Assembly: GCF_034039665.1 (NCBI RefSeq)
Contig: NZ_CP120131.1
Location: 1,226,446 to 1,290,445, forward strand
Reading direction: 5' to 3'
Source of the DNA: Mammaliicoccus sp. Dog046
Lineage (GTDB): Bacteria; Bacillota; Bacilli; Staphylococcales; Staphylococcaceae
DNA: 64,000 nt
The notes under the pieces are model-generated. The model had not been told where the DNA came from and did no database searches. It was given only the letters and a program-made list of their open reading frames with translations. Position numbers and translations under genes: made by a program. Shown here in pieces: positions 28,279 to 38,176 of the stretch. The first letter of the stretch is position 1; each line of letters begins with the position of its first letter.

Positions 28279-29637
28279 ATGAAAAAAGTATTAATCGCTA
28301 ATAGAGGAGAAATTGCAGTAAGAATTATTAGAGCTTGTAGAGAGTTGGATATTCAAACAGTCGCAATTTATTCAGAAGCTGATAAAGATGCATTACATAC
28401 TCAAATTGCTGATGAAGCATATTGTGTTGGACCAACGCAATCTAAAGATTCATACTTACATGTTCCAAATATAATTTCTATCGCAAAATCAACAGGTTGT
28501 GACGGCATACATCCAGGATACGGATTTTTGGCTGAGAACAGTGACTTTGCAGAAATGTGTGATGCTTGTCAAATTAAATTTATTGGACCTAGTTATCAAT
28601 CCATTCAAAAAATGGGTATCAAAGATGTGGCCAAGGATGAGATGATTAAAGCGAACGTACCTGTTGTTCCTGGTAGTGAAGGATTAGTAGATACTGTTAA
28701 AGTAGCAAAAAAATGTGCCAAACAAATTGGTTATCCTGTAATTATTAAAGCAACTGCAGGCGGTGGCGGTAAAGGTATCCGTATTGCACGTAACGAAGAA
28801 GAATTGGTTACTGGATTTAGAATGACACAACAAGAAGCAGAAACAGCATTTGGTAACAAAGGGCTTTATTTAGAAAAATTCATTGAAAACTTTAGACATA
28901 TTGAAATACAAGTTATGGGCGATGCTTTTGGAAATGTCATTCATTTAGGTGAACGTGACTGTACAATCCAACGACGTATGCAAAAATTAGTCGAAGAATC
29001 ACCATCTCCAGTATTATCAGAACAAATGCGTAAAGATATGGGTGAAGCTGCAATAAGAGCCGCAAAAGCTGTGCAATATGAAAATGCAGGTACAATAGAA
29101 TTTATTTATGATTTAGATGCAGATGCTTTCTACTTTATGGAAATGAACACGCGTATTCAAGTTGAGCATCCTGTAACTGAGATGGTTACAAATATGGATT
29201 TAGTAAAACTTCAATTACAAGTAGCAAGCGGCGAAGCATTGCCAGTAACTCAAGATCAAGTAAAATTATCTGGACATGCAATTGAATTCAGAATAAACGC
29301 TGAGAACCCAATGAAAAACTTTATGCCTTCACCAGGTAAAATCAACCAATATTTAACACCGGGTGGATTTGGTGTTCGTATCGATTCTGCTTGTTATACA
29401 GGTTATACGATTCCACCTTACTATGATTCAATGGTTGCTAAACTTATTGTTTATGGTAAAGATCGTACAGATGCCATTCAAATTGGTAAACGTGCGTTGG
29501 CAGAATTCCTAGTAACTGGCATAGATACAACTATCCCATTCCATTTAAGATTATTAGACAATCAAGTGTTTAAGTTAGGTGATTTTAATACCAATTTCCT
29601 AGAGATTCATGATATTATGAATAGTGAAGATGAATAG
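28279..29637 (+). CDS. accC: biotin carboxylase subunit of acetyl-CoA carboxylase
   Basis: A 452-residue ATP-grasp enzyme carboxylating biotin on BCCP. Visible are the N-terminal LIANRGEIAVRIIRACRE, the glycine-rich ATP lid KATAGGGGKGIRIAR, ERDCTIQRRMQKLVEESPSP, and FMEMNTRIQVEHPVTE. Full length. Cotranscribed with accB and probably yqhY. Confidence 0.97.
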   Translation: MKKVLIANRGEIAVRIIRACRELDIQTVAIYSEADKDALHTQIADEAYCVGPTQSKDSYLHVPNIISIAKSTGCDGIHPGYGFLAENSDFAEMCDACQIKFIGPSYQSIQKMGIKDVAKDEMIKANVPVVPGSEGLVDTVKVAKKCAKQIGYPVIIKATAGGGGKGIRIARNEEELVTGFRMTQQEAETAFGNKGLYLEKFIENFRHIEIQVMGDAFGNVIHLGERDCTIQRRMQKLVEESPSPVLSEQMRKDMGEAAIRAAKAVQYENAGTIEFIYDLDADAFYFMEMNTRIQVEHPVTEMVTNMDLVKLQLQVASGEALPVTQDQVKLSGHAIEFRINAENPMKNFMPSPGKINQYLTPGGFGVRIDSACYTGYTIPPYYDSMVAKLIVYGKDRTDAIQIGKRALAEFLVTGIDTTIPFHLRLLDNQVFKLGDFNTNFLEIHDIMNSEDE

Positions 29638-29649
29638 GGAGGGATTCGA

Positions 29650-30009
29650 ATGGCTAAAACAATTGAAAATGAAAAGCCTTCTTTAGGTAAGATTGAAATC
29701 GCACCAGAAGTAATTGAAGTTATAGCTAGTATTGCTACAACAGATATTAAAGGTGTATCTCATATGCAATCCGTTTTTAATAAGAATTCCATAGAAAAAT
29801 TCGGGAAAAAGAATTTTGGTAAAGGTATTAAAGTCGATATTAAAGAAGACGGCATATATATTAATGTTTATTGTTCATTTGACTATGGTACAAAAATTTC
29901 AGAAACAGCTAGAAAAGTTCAATCTGAAATTAAACAAGCATTAAATACTATGACAGCATTAACACCGAAAGAAGTTAATGTTCATATCGTCAATATACAA
30001 TTCCAATAA
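29650..30009 (+). CDS. Asp23/Gls24 family protein (YqhY type)
   Basis: A 119-residue Asp23/Gls24 domain protein with GKIEIAPEVIEVIASIATTDIKGV and EVNVHIVNIQF. It follows accC by 12 bases. In B. subtilis YqhY is encoded with accBC and its loss disturbs fatty acid synthesis; the same context here suggests the same link. GGGAGGG precedes the start. Confidence 0.88.
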   Translation: MAKTIENEKPSLGKIEIAPEVIEVIASIATTDIKGVSHMQSVFNKNSIEKFGKKNFGKGIKVDIKEDGIYINVYCSFDYGTKISETARKVQSEIKQALNTMTALTPKEVNVHIVNIQFQ

Positions 30010-30022
30010 AAAATGATTAATT

Positions 30023-30044
30023 AAGAGGATGCATGCATCCTCTT
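30023..30044. terminator. perfect palindrome between yqhY and nusB
   Basis: A 22-base perfect palindrome (AAGAGGATGCA and complement) with no unpaired loop, followed by TATTCTTT. It may be a weak terminator or processing hairpin separating acc genes from nusB. Confidence 0.55.
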
Positions 30045-30064
30045 ATTCTTTGAAGGAGAAGAAT

Positions 30065-30454
30065 ATGAATAGAACAGAATTAAGAGAACTCGTTTTTAAG
30101 ACTTTATATCAATTAGAAAATAATAAAACTGAATTAACAATTGAAGAAGCAATTAATTATTTGGTTGAAGATTTTAAAGGTGAACAATTTTTATATGTGA
30201 AAAACTTTGTTAAATCAGTAATTGAAAACAAAGATGAGTTAGACGAAGCATATAAACCACATTTGAAAAACTGGACTTTAGAGAGATTGTTAAAAACTGA
30301 TCGTATCATTTTAAGAATGGCAACATACGAATTAAAATATACAGATACACCTGATAAAGTAATTTTCAACGAAGCGGTTGAAATTGCAAAAATTTATAGT
30401 GATGATGAACATTATAAATTTATTAATGGTGTTTTAAGTAGCCTATCAAAATAA
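30065..30454 (+). CDS. nusB: transcription antitermination factor NusB
   Basis: A 129-residue all-helical NusB, binding boxA RNA with NusE for rRNA antitermination. It starts [18 protein letters not shown] and ends with FINGVLSSL. The ATG at 30065 follows GAAGGAG; an in-frame start at 30029 would lie in the upstream palindrome. folD, which separates nusB and xseA in B. subtilis, is absent here. Confidence 0.93.
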   Translation: MNRTELRELVFKTLYQLENNKTELTIEEAINYLVEDFKGEQFLYVKNFVKSVIENKDELDEAYKPHLKNWTLERLLKTDRIILRMATYELKYTDTPDKVIFNEAVEIAKIYSDDEHYKFINGVLSSLSK

Positions 30455-30468
30455 TAAAGAGTGATATC

Positions 30469-31794
30469 ATGGATAAATATTTATCAGTTACAGCTATAAC
30501 TAAATATATTAAATACAAATTTGATCAAGACCCACATCTGCAAAATGTGTTCATAAAAGGTGAAATTTCAAATTTTAAACGTCATTCAAGTGGACACCTT
30601 TATTTCGCGCTAAAAGATAATAAAGGTGTCTTAAGTGCGATGATGTTTAAGTCTAATGCGAGCCAACTATCATTTAATCCAAAAGAAGGCGACCAAGTCT
30701 TAATCGAAGGTAGAATAGGTTTGTATGAAACGAGAGGCGCCTATCAAATTTATGTTCAATCAATGCAATTAGATGGTGTTGGTTTATTATATGAAAAATT
30801 TGAAGCATTAAAAAAAGAATTAGCTGAAAAAGGATATTTTAAAGAAGAACATAAATTAAGTATTCCAAAATACCCACAAAAAATAGCAGTATTAACTGCT
30901 TCAACTGGAGCTGCAATAAGAGATATATGTTCTACCTTAGATAAACGTTATCCACTTGCAGAACAAGTATTAATAAGTACACTAGTACAAGGTAAAGAAG
31001 CTAAGGATAATATCATTAACAATATTGAAAAAGCAGACGCTATGGGTGTTGATGTTATTATCGTTGGTCGTGGTGGTGGATCAATTGAAGACCTTTGGAG
31101 TTTCAATGAAAGAGAAGTCGTTGAAGCTATCTACAATTGTTCTACTCCAGTTATTTCAGCAGTTGGTCACGAAACAGATACAACGCTCAGTGACTTTGTG
31201 AGTGATGTAAGAGCTGCAACGCCAACACAAGCTGCTGTTATTGCAACTCCAGATATTCAGGCGCTATATCAATTGATAAATAATGGTCGCCAATATATTA
31301 CGAAGCATATCGCACAGAAGATTCAACGTGATAAACAACAGTTAAAGCAATTATCTTCATATTACAAGTTGAAAACGCCAACTTTATTATATGATCAAGA
31401 AACACAAAAATTAGATGACTATCAAAAACAATTAAATCGATCAATGGAACAATTATTCTTAAGTGAAAAACATCGCTTAAATATATTGCACAACAAACTT
31501 TCAATTGGTCCGATTATTAATAAAAAAAATCAATTCAGACAAGATTTTAATAGACTGAACATAATGCAAACACAATTAATGAATCGTATACTAACTCAAA
31601 AGCAACAACTACTTAAAGGACAAGTTGTACAATTAGATACATTAAGTCCTACGCAAACCATGCTAAGAGGTTATTCAATTATAGAAAAAAATGATAAAAT
31701 AATAACAAGTAAAAATGATTTGCAAGTTGATGATGAAATTACGATTAATTTAAAAGATGGTAAAATAAATGCTAATGTTAAAGAAATTAGGTGA
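30469..31794 (+). CDS. xseA: exodeoxyribonuclease VII large subunit
   Basis: A 441-residue protein with an N-terminal OB fold ([19 protein letters not shown]) and a catalytic domain with [21 protein letters not shown] and [13 protein letters not shown]. The C-terminal part is a long coiled coil. It degrades single-stranded DNA with XseB. The start codon of xseB lies just after its end. Confidence 0.95.
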   Translation: MDKYLSVTAITKYIKYKFDQDPHLQNVFIKGEISNFKRHSSGHLYFALKDNKGVLSAMMFKSNASQLSFNPKEGDQVLIEGRIGLYETRGAYQIYVQSMQLDGVGLLYEKFEALKKELAEKGYFKEEHKLSIPKYPQKIAVLTASTGAAIRDICSTLDKRYPLAEQVLISTLVQGKEAKDNIINNIEKADAMGVDVIIVGRGGGSIEDLWSFNEREVVEAIYNCSTPVISAVGHETDTTLSDFVSDVRAATPTQAAVIATPDIQALYQLINNGRQYITKHIAQKIQRDKQQLKQLSSYYKLKTPTLLYDQETQKLDDYQKQLNRSMEQLFLSEKHRLNILHNKLSIGPIINKKNQFRQDFNRLNIMQTQLMNRILTQKQQLLKGQVVQLDTLSPTQTMLRGYSIIEKNDKIITSKNDLQVDDEITINLKDGKINANVKEIR

Positions 31795-31799
31795 CAATA

Positions 31800-32018
31800 A
31801 TGGCTAAAGAACAAAGTTTTGAAGAAATGATGGTTGAATTAGAAAAAGTAGTCGGTAAATTAGACGAAGAAAATATATCATTAGAAGAGTCTATTGAACT
31901 TTATCAACGAGGTATTGAATTAAGTAGTAAATGTGAACTTAAGCTTAAAGAAGCCGAAGATAAAGTAAACAAACTTGTTCAAAAAGAGGGTGCATCAGAT
32001 GAGTCAAATCATGAATAA
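31800..32018 (+). CDS. xseB: exodeoxyribonuclease VII small subunit
   Basis: A 72-residue helical hairpin protein with [33 protein letters not shown], the XseB pattern (shown only in part by its conserved spacing). The ATG at 31800 is used; it follows the xseA stop by five bases with AGGTGA upstream. It overlaps the ispA start by 20 bases. Confidence 0.92.
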   Translation: MAKEQSFEEMMVELEKVVGKLDEENISLEESIELYQRGIELSSKCELKLKEAEDKVNKLVQKEGASDESNHE

Positions 32019-32877
32019 ATACGTTGATATCTTTAATGATTCATTAGATCGTACATTTTTTGATCAAGTAGTGAATACTAAACTTGAAGAAAGTATGAAG
32101 TATTCACTTTCTGCTGGTGGTAAACGTATTCGTCCGGTTTTATTACTGATGACATTATCAATGTTACATACAGACCTAAAAAAAGGAATCGAAACGGCTA
32201 AAGCGCTTGAAATGATTCATACATATTCACTTATACATGATGATTTACCAGCGATGGACAATGATGATTATAGACGTGGTTTACAAACAAACCATAAAGT
32301 TTATGGAGAAGCGATTGCGATTTTAGCAGGTGATGCATTATTAACAAAAGCATTCGAATTAATTACAAAAGATGCAAATATAGAAGCTGAAGACAAAATT
32401 AAACTTATCAGATTACTGTCAGAATCATCTGGACATCAAGGCATGGTAGGTGGCCAAGTATTAGATATGGACAGTGAAGATAAAGAAATCACTTTAGATA
32501 CATTGAGAAAAATTCATAGATATAAAACTGGCGCTTTGATTCGTTTTTCAGTAGTTGCTGCATGTACGATTGCTAAAGCAAATAGTAAAACATTTTTATT
32601 ATTAGATGCATTTAGTCAAGAGTTAGGAATGATTTTCCAAATTAAAGACGATTTGCTAGATATCGAAGGTGATTTCGATAAAATTGGTAAAGCTGTCGGT
32701 AGTGATGAAATCAACAATAAAAGCACTTATATTTCGATACTTGGTAAAGTAAATACAAAAATTGCACTTGAACAACATGTTAATCAAGCACTTTACTTAC
32801 TTGATCAATTAGATGAAAAGTATCAAACAGAAGAACTCAAATCACTTACAAAATTATTTGCAAGTAGAGATAAATAA
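31999..32877 (+). CDS. ispA: geranyl/farnesyl diphosphate synthase
   Basis: A 292-residue trans-prenyl diphosphate synthase. The first aspartate-rich motif is [10 protein letters not shown], the second is [11 protein letters not shown], and GGKRIRP binds the diphosphate. It condenses IPP and DMAPP to farnesyl diphosphate. It starts with ATG 31999 inside xseB after AGAGGGTG. It directly precedes dxs, so IPP supply and chain elongation are encoded together. Confidence 0.94.
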   Translation: MSQIMNKYVDIFNDSLDRTFFDQVVNTKLEESMKYSLSAGGKRIRPVLLLMTLSMLHTDLKKGIETAKALEMIHTYSLIHDDLPAMDNDDYRRGLQTNHKVYGEAIAILAGDALLTKAFELITKDANIEAEDKIKLIRLLSESSGHQGMVGGQVLDMDSEDKEITLDTLRKIHRYKTGALIRFSVVAACTIAKANSKTFLLLDAFSQELGMIFQIKDDLLDIEGDFDKIGKAVGSDEINNKSTYISILGKVNTKIALEQHVNQALYLLDQLDEKYQTEELKSLTKLFASRDK

Positions 32878-32903
32878 ATTATTAAACTAATGCTAATGAG
32901 AAC

Positions 32904-32914
32904 TTCGTCGAAAA
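32904..32914 (+). promoter_or_regulatory. 0A-box-like sequence before dxs
   Basis: TTCGTCGAAAA differs at one base from the core Spo0A-binding site of Bacillus (TTTGTCGAAAA). It lies 22 bases before the dxs start. A single one-mismatch site can occur by chance, but the same window encodes a Spo0A homologue. Confidence 0.25.
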
Positions 32915-32935
32915 TGGGCTTAAGGTGGTTAGAAT

Positions 32936-34801
32936 ATGGAAATTTCAAAAATTAAAAACCCTTCCTTTATTAAAGACTTATCTCATTCCGAACTTGAACA
33001 ATTAAGTACTGATATCAGAAAGTTTTTAATTGAAACTTGTTCGATCACGGGCGGGCATATTGGTGCAAATTTAGGTGTAGTTGAACTAACAATTAGTTTG
33101 CATAAACATTTTAATAGTCCGACTGATAAAATAATATGGGATGTAGGTCACCAAGCTTATATACATAAAATTTTAACAGGTCGTGTACATGAATTTGATA
33201 CTTTAAGACAATATAAAGGATTATGTGGTTTTCCTAAAATGAAAGAGTCTGAACACGACGTGTGGGAAGCAGGACACAGTTCTACTTCTCTATCTGCAGC
33301 TATGGGGATGGCTAAAGCACGTGATATTCAAGGTGGTAATCATCATGTTGTACCAGTTATTGGTGATGGTGCATTAACTGGTGGTATGGCACTGGAAGCG
33401 TTAAATCATATTGGTCATGATAAGACCAATTTAACAATCATATTAAACGATAATGAAATGAGTATTGCTCCAAATGTAGGTGCGATGCATAATATGTTTG
33501 GTCGCATCAGAATGAATCACAATTACAATAGATTTAAATTTGATGCGCAAAGTTTTATTAATAGGTTACCGGGTGGTCCGTTATTAAGAGATTCAGCCGA
33601 TAAAATCAAAGACAGTTTAAAATATTTAGTTGTTGATGGTATATTTTTTGAAGAATTAGGTATTAAATACATCGGTCCCGTTGATGGACATAATTTCAAA
33701 GAATTAGATGAAGCAATCTCTACTTCAAAGCAAATAAACAAGCCAGTTATTATTCATGTTGTTACTAAAAAAGGTAAAGGCTATAAACCAGCTGAAATTG
33801 ATACGATTGGGACATGGCATGGTCTTGGACCGTATAAATTAGAAACTGGTGAAGTCATTAATGACCATTCAAAAGGACCAGCATGGAGTGCTTTAATGAG
33901 TGATCAAGTATTATCATATGCTAAAACGGATAAAAGAGTTGTAGCAATAACACCGGCTATGCCTGTTGGTTCAAAACTCACAAAATTTCAACAAGCGTTA
34001 CCTGAGCAATTCTTCGATGTTGGTATCGCTGAACAACATGCAGTAACGATGGCAGCAGGATTAGCAACTCAAGGAATGAAACCTTACGTAGCTATATATT
34101 CTACATTTATGCAAAGAGCCTATGATCAATTGTTACACGATGTAGATAGACAAAATTTAAATGTATTATTTGGTGTTGACCGTGCTGGATTAGTTGGCGC
34201 GGATGGTGAAACTCATCAAGGTGTATTTGATATAGGGTTTTTATGCCAATTTCCAAACTTTATTGTCATGATGCCTAAAGATGGGAACGAAGCGCTAGAT
34301 ATGGTCAAAACAGCATTTGAAACTGAACATGGACCAATGGCTATCAGATATCCAAGAGGAAATGCACCAGCACTTGATGAAAGTGCACAACAAAATATTT
34401 TAGAAATTGGAACGTGGACATACGAACGACAAGGACATGATGTTGTATTAATCAGTTATGGTCCGACTGTCGAACTTATTACGGATATTGCAGATGAATT
34501 ATTAAAAGAAGATATTCATGTAAAAGTTGTAAATGCGCGTTTTATAAAACCAATGGATACAAAGATGCTTCATGAGCTTGGAACATCAAACATTCCAATT
34601 ATAACTGTTGAAGAATCTATGTTAACTTCTAGTTTAGGCAGTCAAATAGCTACATTTTTAAAAGACCATGATTATACAAATATGTTAAGAAGATTAGGTA
34701 TTAACAATGAATATATAGAACATGGTGATGTAGATCTATTATTAGAAGACATAGGTATTTCCAAAGCAAATATTATTTCATTAATAAAATCAATCAAATA
34801 A
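32936..34801 (+). CDS. dxs: 1-deoxy-D-xylulose-5-phosphate synthase, first MEP enzyme
   Basis: A full-length 621-residue transketolase-like enzyme that condenses pyruvate and glyceraldehyde 3-phosphate using thiamine diphosphate. Visible are the substrate-binding [14 protein letters not shown], the TPP/metal motif [15 protein letters not shown], the catalytic [12 protein letters not shown] in the pyrimidine domain, and YPRGNAPAL. It sits between ispA and argR as in B. subtilis, with only tlyA missing. S. aureus lacks dxs. With ispG it shows the MEP route. AAGGTGG precedes the ATG. Confidence 0.97.
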   Translation: MEISKIKNPSFIKDLSHSELEQLSTDIRKFLIETCSITGGHIGANLGVVELTISLHKHFNSPTDKIIWDVGHQAYIHKILTGRVHEFDTLRQYKGLCGFPKMKESEHDVWEAGHSSTSLSAAMGMAKARDIQGGNHHVVPVIGDGALTGGMALEALNHIGHDKTNLTIILNDNEMSIAPNVGAMHNMFGRIRMNHNYNRFKFDAQSFINRLPGGPLLRDSADKIKDSLKYLVVDGIFFEELGIKYIGPVDGHNFKELDEAISTSKQINKPVIIHVVTKKGKGYKPAEIDTIGTWHGLGPYKLETGEVINDHSKGPAWSALMSDQVLSYAKTDKRVVAITPAMPVGSKLTKFQQALPEQFFDVGIAEQHAVTMAAGLATQGMKPYVAIYSTFMQRAYDQLLHDVDRQNLNVLFGVDRAGLVGADGETHQGVFDIGFLCQFPNFIVMMPKDGNEALDMVKTAFETEHGPMAIRYPRGNAPALDESAQQNILEIGTWTYERQGHDVVLISYGPTVELITDIADELLKEDIHVKVVNARFIKPMDTKMLHELGTSNIPIITVEESMLTSSLGSQIATFLKDHDYTNMLRRLGINNEYIEHGDVDLLLEDIGISKANIISLIKSIK

Positions 34802-34815
34802 ATTAAAGTAACATT

Positions 34816-34850
34816 AAAAAGCCAAATTGAATTTGTAATTTGGCTTTTTT
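34816..34850 (+). terminator. terminator of the nusB-dxs run
   Basis: AAAAAGCCAAATT pairs with AATTTGGCTTTTT around an eight-base loop, with T-tail. Confidence 0.88.
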
Positions 34851-34872
34851 AACGGTTTTAAACATAAAATGT

Positions 34873-34914
34873 ATAAATAATAAATGAGCGTATAAAAATG
34901 TATTTATTATTTAT
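34873..34914. promoter_or_regulatory. 13-base inverted repeat upstream of argR
   Basis: ATAAATAATAAAT is mirrored by ATTTATTATTTAT with 16 bases between. Both halves are preceded by TGTA and resemble degenerate ARG boxes. Placed 105-146 bases before argR, it may be an ArgR site or simply AT-rich symmetry. Confidence 0.35.
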
Positions 34915-34986
34915 ATTATCCAATTACGGTAAATGAGCATATTAATGGTTAAATTATTATTTTGAAACATTATATGCTATTATTAT

Positions 34987-35000
34987 TGTATAAATATTCA
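34987..35000 (+). promoter_or_regulatory. ARG-box-like operator before argR
   Basis: TGTATAAATATTCA fits the ARG box pattern (TGAATAAATATTCA-like half-sites) bound by ArgR/AhrC. It lies 19 bases before the argR start, consistent with autoregulation. Confidence 0.5.
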
Positions 35001-35018
35001 GTGATAGAGGTGTTAAAT

Positions 35019-35471
35019 ATGGCAAATAAAACAATGCGTCAAATTAAGATTAGAGAAATCATTTCAAATGAACAAATAGAGACTCAAGAAGAACTTGTTC
35101 GAAGGTTAAATGAATATGATTTGAATATTACCCAAGCGACGATTTCGCGAGATATTAAAGAGTTACAACTTATAAAAGTACCAGCGCCATCAGGGCAATA
35201 TATTTATAGTTTGCCAAGAGATCGTAAGTACCATCCTATAGATAAATTGGGAAGATATCTTATGGATTCATTCGTTAAAATTGATGGAGCAGGTAATTTA
35301 TTAGTATTGAAAACACTTCCGGGTAATGCACAATCCATTGGTGCAATTATTGATCAGATTGATTGGAAAGAAGTAATTGGCACTATTTGTGGTGACGATA
35401 CATGTTTGATTATTTGTAAAGATGTTGAGTCTGCTGAGATTATTACTGACAGAATTTTCAATATGCTTTAA
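35019..35471 (+). CDS. argR: arginine repressor
   Basis: A 150-residue ArgR/AhrC. The N-terminal winged helix contains [16 protein letters not shown], and the C-terminal hexamerisation and arginine-binding domain contains [13 protein letters not shown]. The ATG at 35019 follows AGAGGTG; an upstream in-frame TTG would add 19 hydrophobic residues unlike the family. It lies between dxs and recN, as in Bacillus. Confidence 0.94.
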   Translation: MANKTMRQIKIREIISNEQIETQEELVRRLNEYDLNITQATISRDIKELQLIKVPAPSGQYIYSLPRDRKYHPIDKLGRYLMDSFVKIDGAGNLLVLKTLPGNAQSIGAIIDQIDWKEVIGTICGDDTCLIICKDVESAEIITDRIFNML

Positions 35472-35488
35472 AGGAGATTTAATATACA

Positions 35489-37159
35489 ATGTTACAAGCA
35501 CTTACAATAAAACAATTCGCTATAATTGAATCATTAGAAATCAACTTTGCAGATGGTCTCACTGTATTAAGTGGTGAAACAGGAGCAGGGAAATCTATCA
35601 TCATTGATGCAATCGGGCAATTAGTTGGCGCAAGAGCATCTCAAAGTTTTGTTCGACATGGGGAACAAAAAGCGATTATCGAAGGTGTATTTGATATTGA
35701 TGATGTACCTAACGTTAACAAAATTTTAAAAGAATTGGATATTGAATTTGACGAAGATTTCCTTTTTGTTAAAAGAGAAATATTTGCTTCTGGGAAAAGT
35801 ATTTGTAAATTAAATAATCAAAACGTAACATTAACGGATTTGAAACTCGTTATGCAGGAATTGTTAGATATTCATGGACAACATGAAACGCAAGTATTGT
35901 TAAAACCTAAGTATCATTTATCACTTTTAGATGATTTTGCAGATGGTTTATATGATAAAGAAATTGAGCAATATACTTCTAACTTCAAATCCTACCAATT
36001 AAAAAAACAAGAACTTGATAAGTTAGAGTCACAAGATCAAGCTCTATTACAACGATTAGATTTGATTAAATTTCAAAGAGACGAATTGCAAGATGCAAAT
36101 CTTAAAGAAGATGAGCTTGAATTCTTAAATCAAGAAATTAAGAAGTTACAAAATCATGAAAAGATTAACGAAAGCTTAAATAAAGCACATTTATTATTAA
36201 GTAGTGAAGAAAACATTACTGACAAAATATATGAACTTAATCAAGAGATTCAACACATCAATGATATTATTCCTGATAAATATACTTCTTTTAGTGAAGA
36301 GTTAGATCAAATGTATTACACATTAGAAGATTATAAACATGAACTATATAATGAATTAACATCTAATGATTTCGATGAATCTCTGTTAAATGAATATGAA
36401 TCAAGATTGAATGTACTTTCAGATTTGAATAGAAAGTATGGTAAGAGTATTCCTGAATTAATTAAATATAGAGATAAAATTGAAGATGAAATTTTTAAAA
36501 TTGAAAATTACGAACAAAGCACTTCACAGCTAAGAGAGGAAATTAATGAATTAAATGAATCTGTCTTGAAGAGTGGCCAAGCACTTTCTAAACAAAGACG
36601 TAAAGTTGCTTTACAACTAAGAGACCGTCTTGTAGATGAAGTACAAAACTTACATATGCAAGATGCCAATATTGAAATTACATTTACTAAAACAGCGCCG
36701 AATAAAAATGGTTTAGAAGAAGTTGAGTTTTTAATAAGCCCAAATAAAGGTGAACCACTTAAAAGTTTAAATAAAATTGCATCTGGTGGTGAACTTTCCA
36801 GAATTATGCTCGCATTAAAAAGCATTTTTGTATCTTCTAAAGGACAAACTGCAATTCTATTTGATGAAGTGGATACAGGTGTATCGGGTAGAGTAGCTCA
36901 AAAAATGGCAGAAAAAATGTATCAAATATCTCAATCATTACAAGTGATTTGTATATCTCATTTACCTCAAGTAGCAGCGATTTGTGACAATCATTTATAT
37001 ATCACTAAAGAAACAATAAATGATCGTACCACTACTTCAATTAAGCAACTAGATGGAGAAGAAAAAATCGATGAAATCGCACGAATGATTTCTGGTGTTG
37101 AAGTGACAGAATTAACAAGACAACATGCAAAAGAAATGATATTACAAAATAAGAATTAA
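35489..37159 (+). CDS. recN: DNA repair protein RecN
   Basis: A 556-residue SMC-like ATPase acting at double-strand breaks. Walker A is GETGAGKS near residue 31. The central region is a long charged coiled coil. The C-terminal signature ASGGELSRIMLALK and Walker B with FDEVDTGVSG are intact. AAAGGAG precedes the ATG. spo0A-like gene follows after 28 bases. Confidence 0.95.
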   Translation: MLQALTIKQFAIIESLEINFADGLTVLSGETGAGKSIIIDAIGQLVGARASQSFVRHGEQKAIIEGVFDIDDVPNVNKILKELDIEFDEDFLFVKREIFASGKSICKLNNQNVTLTDLKLVMQELLDIHGQHETQVLLKPKYHLSLLDDFADGLYDKEIEQYTSNFKSYQLKKQELDKLESQDQALLQRLDLIKFQRDELQDANLKEDELEFLNQEIKKLQNHEKINESLNKAHLLLSSEENITDKIYELNQEIQHINDIIPDKYTSFSEELDQMYYTLEDYKHELYNELTSNDFDESLLNEYESRLNVLSDLNRKYGKSIPELIKYRDKIEDEIFKIENYEQSTSQLREEINELNESVLKSGQALSKQRRKVALQLRDRLVDEVQNLHMQDANIEITFTKTAPNKNGLEEVEFLISPNKGEPLKSLNKIASGGELSRIMLALKSIFVSSKGQTAILFDEVDTGVSGRVAQKMAEKMYQISQSLQVICISHLPQVAAICDNHLYITKETINDRTTTSIKQLDGEEKIDEIARMISGVEVTELTRQHAKEMILQNKN

Positions 37160-37187
37160 AATAGAAAGATTCGGTAGGGTGTTCAAT

Positions 37188-37901
37188 ATGGTAATTAAGT
37201 TAGCAATAATAGAAGACTCAAAAGCATATGTGAGTGAAGTTACACAATTCTTAAAGAAACAAAATATTGAAATTGTTAATATTGGCTATAATGGGAAAGA
37301 AGCGCTCGATTTCCTTAATGAAAAGAATTTTGATGTACTTTTATTAGATTTAATATTGCCTCATATAGATGGGTTAACATTGTTAAAAAATTATATTAAG
37401 CCTGATAAAGAATATAAAGTCATTTGTATGAGCGCATTTGTCAGTGATGATATTTTAAAAGAATCTGTATCTCTAGGTGTTGATTACTTCTTAATTAAAC
37501 CTGTGGAGTTTGATGTATTACTGAATACTATCCATCGTGTTCTTGAGACAAGTGAAGTGAGTCCCGAAGAAGCAGATGCAGTTGATTCATTACTAGAAAA
37601 TATAGGTATATCAAATAACTTGAATGGTTATCACTATATTAAATATGGTATACATTTAATGCTAAATCATTCACATAAAATGCAATTAACTAAAGAACTT
37701 TATCCACTTATATCTGAACACTATGGTGTTCAAGCGAATAGTGTAGAAAGATCAATTAGACACGCCATCAAATTGGCGTGGGATAAAGAATTGAAATTGT
37801 ACTGGTACAATACTGAGAAATCATATATGAAGCCTACAAATGGTGAATTAATGGGTCACTTATTTAAAATTTATAATGAATCTCAAAATAAAAACAACTG
37901 A
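37188..37901 (+). CDS. spo0A: Spo0A-type response regulator
   Basis: A 237-residue protein with an N-terminal receiver domain and a C-terminal Spo0A DNA-binding domain. The phosphorylation pocket is intact: E9, D10, D54 in LLLDLILPH, S82 and K104. The C-terminal half keeps the Spo0A hallmarks VERSIRHAIKLAW (186-198) and KPTNGE (215-220), as well as GYHYIKYGI and KELYPLI. The interdomain linker is short, explaining why it is about 30 residues shorter than B. subtilis Spo0A. It follows recN as in Bacillus, with spoIVB missing between them. The ATG at 37188 is used; a GTG at 37179 is possible. Its role in a non-sporulating coccus is unknown. Confidence 0.88.
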   Translation: MVIKLAIIEDSKAYVSEVTQFLKKQNIEIVNIGYNGKEALDFLNEKNFDVLLLDLILPHIDGLTLLKNYIKPDKEYKVICMSAFVSDDILKESVSLGVDYFLIKPVEFDVLLNTIHRVLETSEVSPEEADAVDSLLENIGISNNLNGYHYIKYGIHLMLNHSHKMQLTKELYPLISEHYGVQANSVERSIRHAIKLAWDKELKLYWYNTEKSYMKPTNGELMGHLFKIYNESQNKNN

Positions 37902-37937
37902 CTAAGTGAATAAATTTGTCAGTTGTTTTTATTTTTT
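37887..37937. terminator. bidirectional terminator overlapping the spo0A stop codon
   Basis: A 16-bp stem (37887-37902 with 37918-37933) flanked by A- and T-runs. It includes the last four codons and the TGA of the spo0A-like gene and the end of the convergent DUF2627 gene. Confidence 0.85.
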
Positions 37938-38176
37938 GAATTTTTCTTTAAAAATTGTTCCTGTGCGCGTTTGTTTTTCTTCTCTCGATGCAATATGTAG
38001 CCACCAATAAATACAATACCAAATACAAAAAATATGAATCCTAATAAGAATTGAACCCAAATAAAATGTAATTGTGGTACGAGTACACCAAAGACAGCAT
38101 CTCTCATCCACTTAATACCTAGTCCAGCAAGTATGCCAGGAATAATTAATATAAGTAACGCAACGTACTTTTGCAT
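37919..38176 (-). CDS. DUF2627 family membrane protein (YqzF type)
   Basis: An 85-residue protein with two membrane helices (about 5-22 and 40-63) and a basic tail. LIIPGILAGLGIKWMRD and GGYILHREKK match the DUF2627 pattern I remember. In B. subtilis yqzF also lies between spo0A and the bkd cluster. Function unknown. Confidence 0.7.
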   Translation of the reverse strand: MQKYVALLILIIPGILAGLGIKWMRDAVFGVLVPQLHFIWVQFLLGFIFFVFGIVFIGGYILHREKKNKRAQEQFLKKNSKNKNN

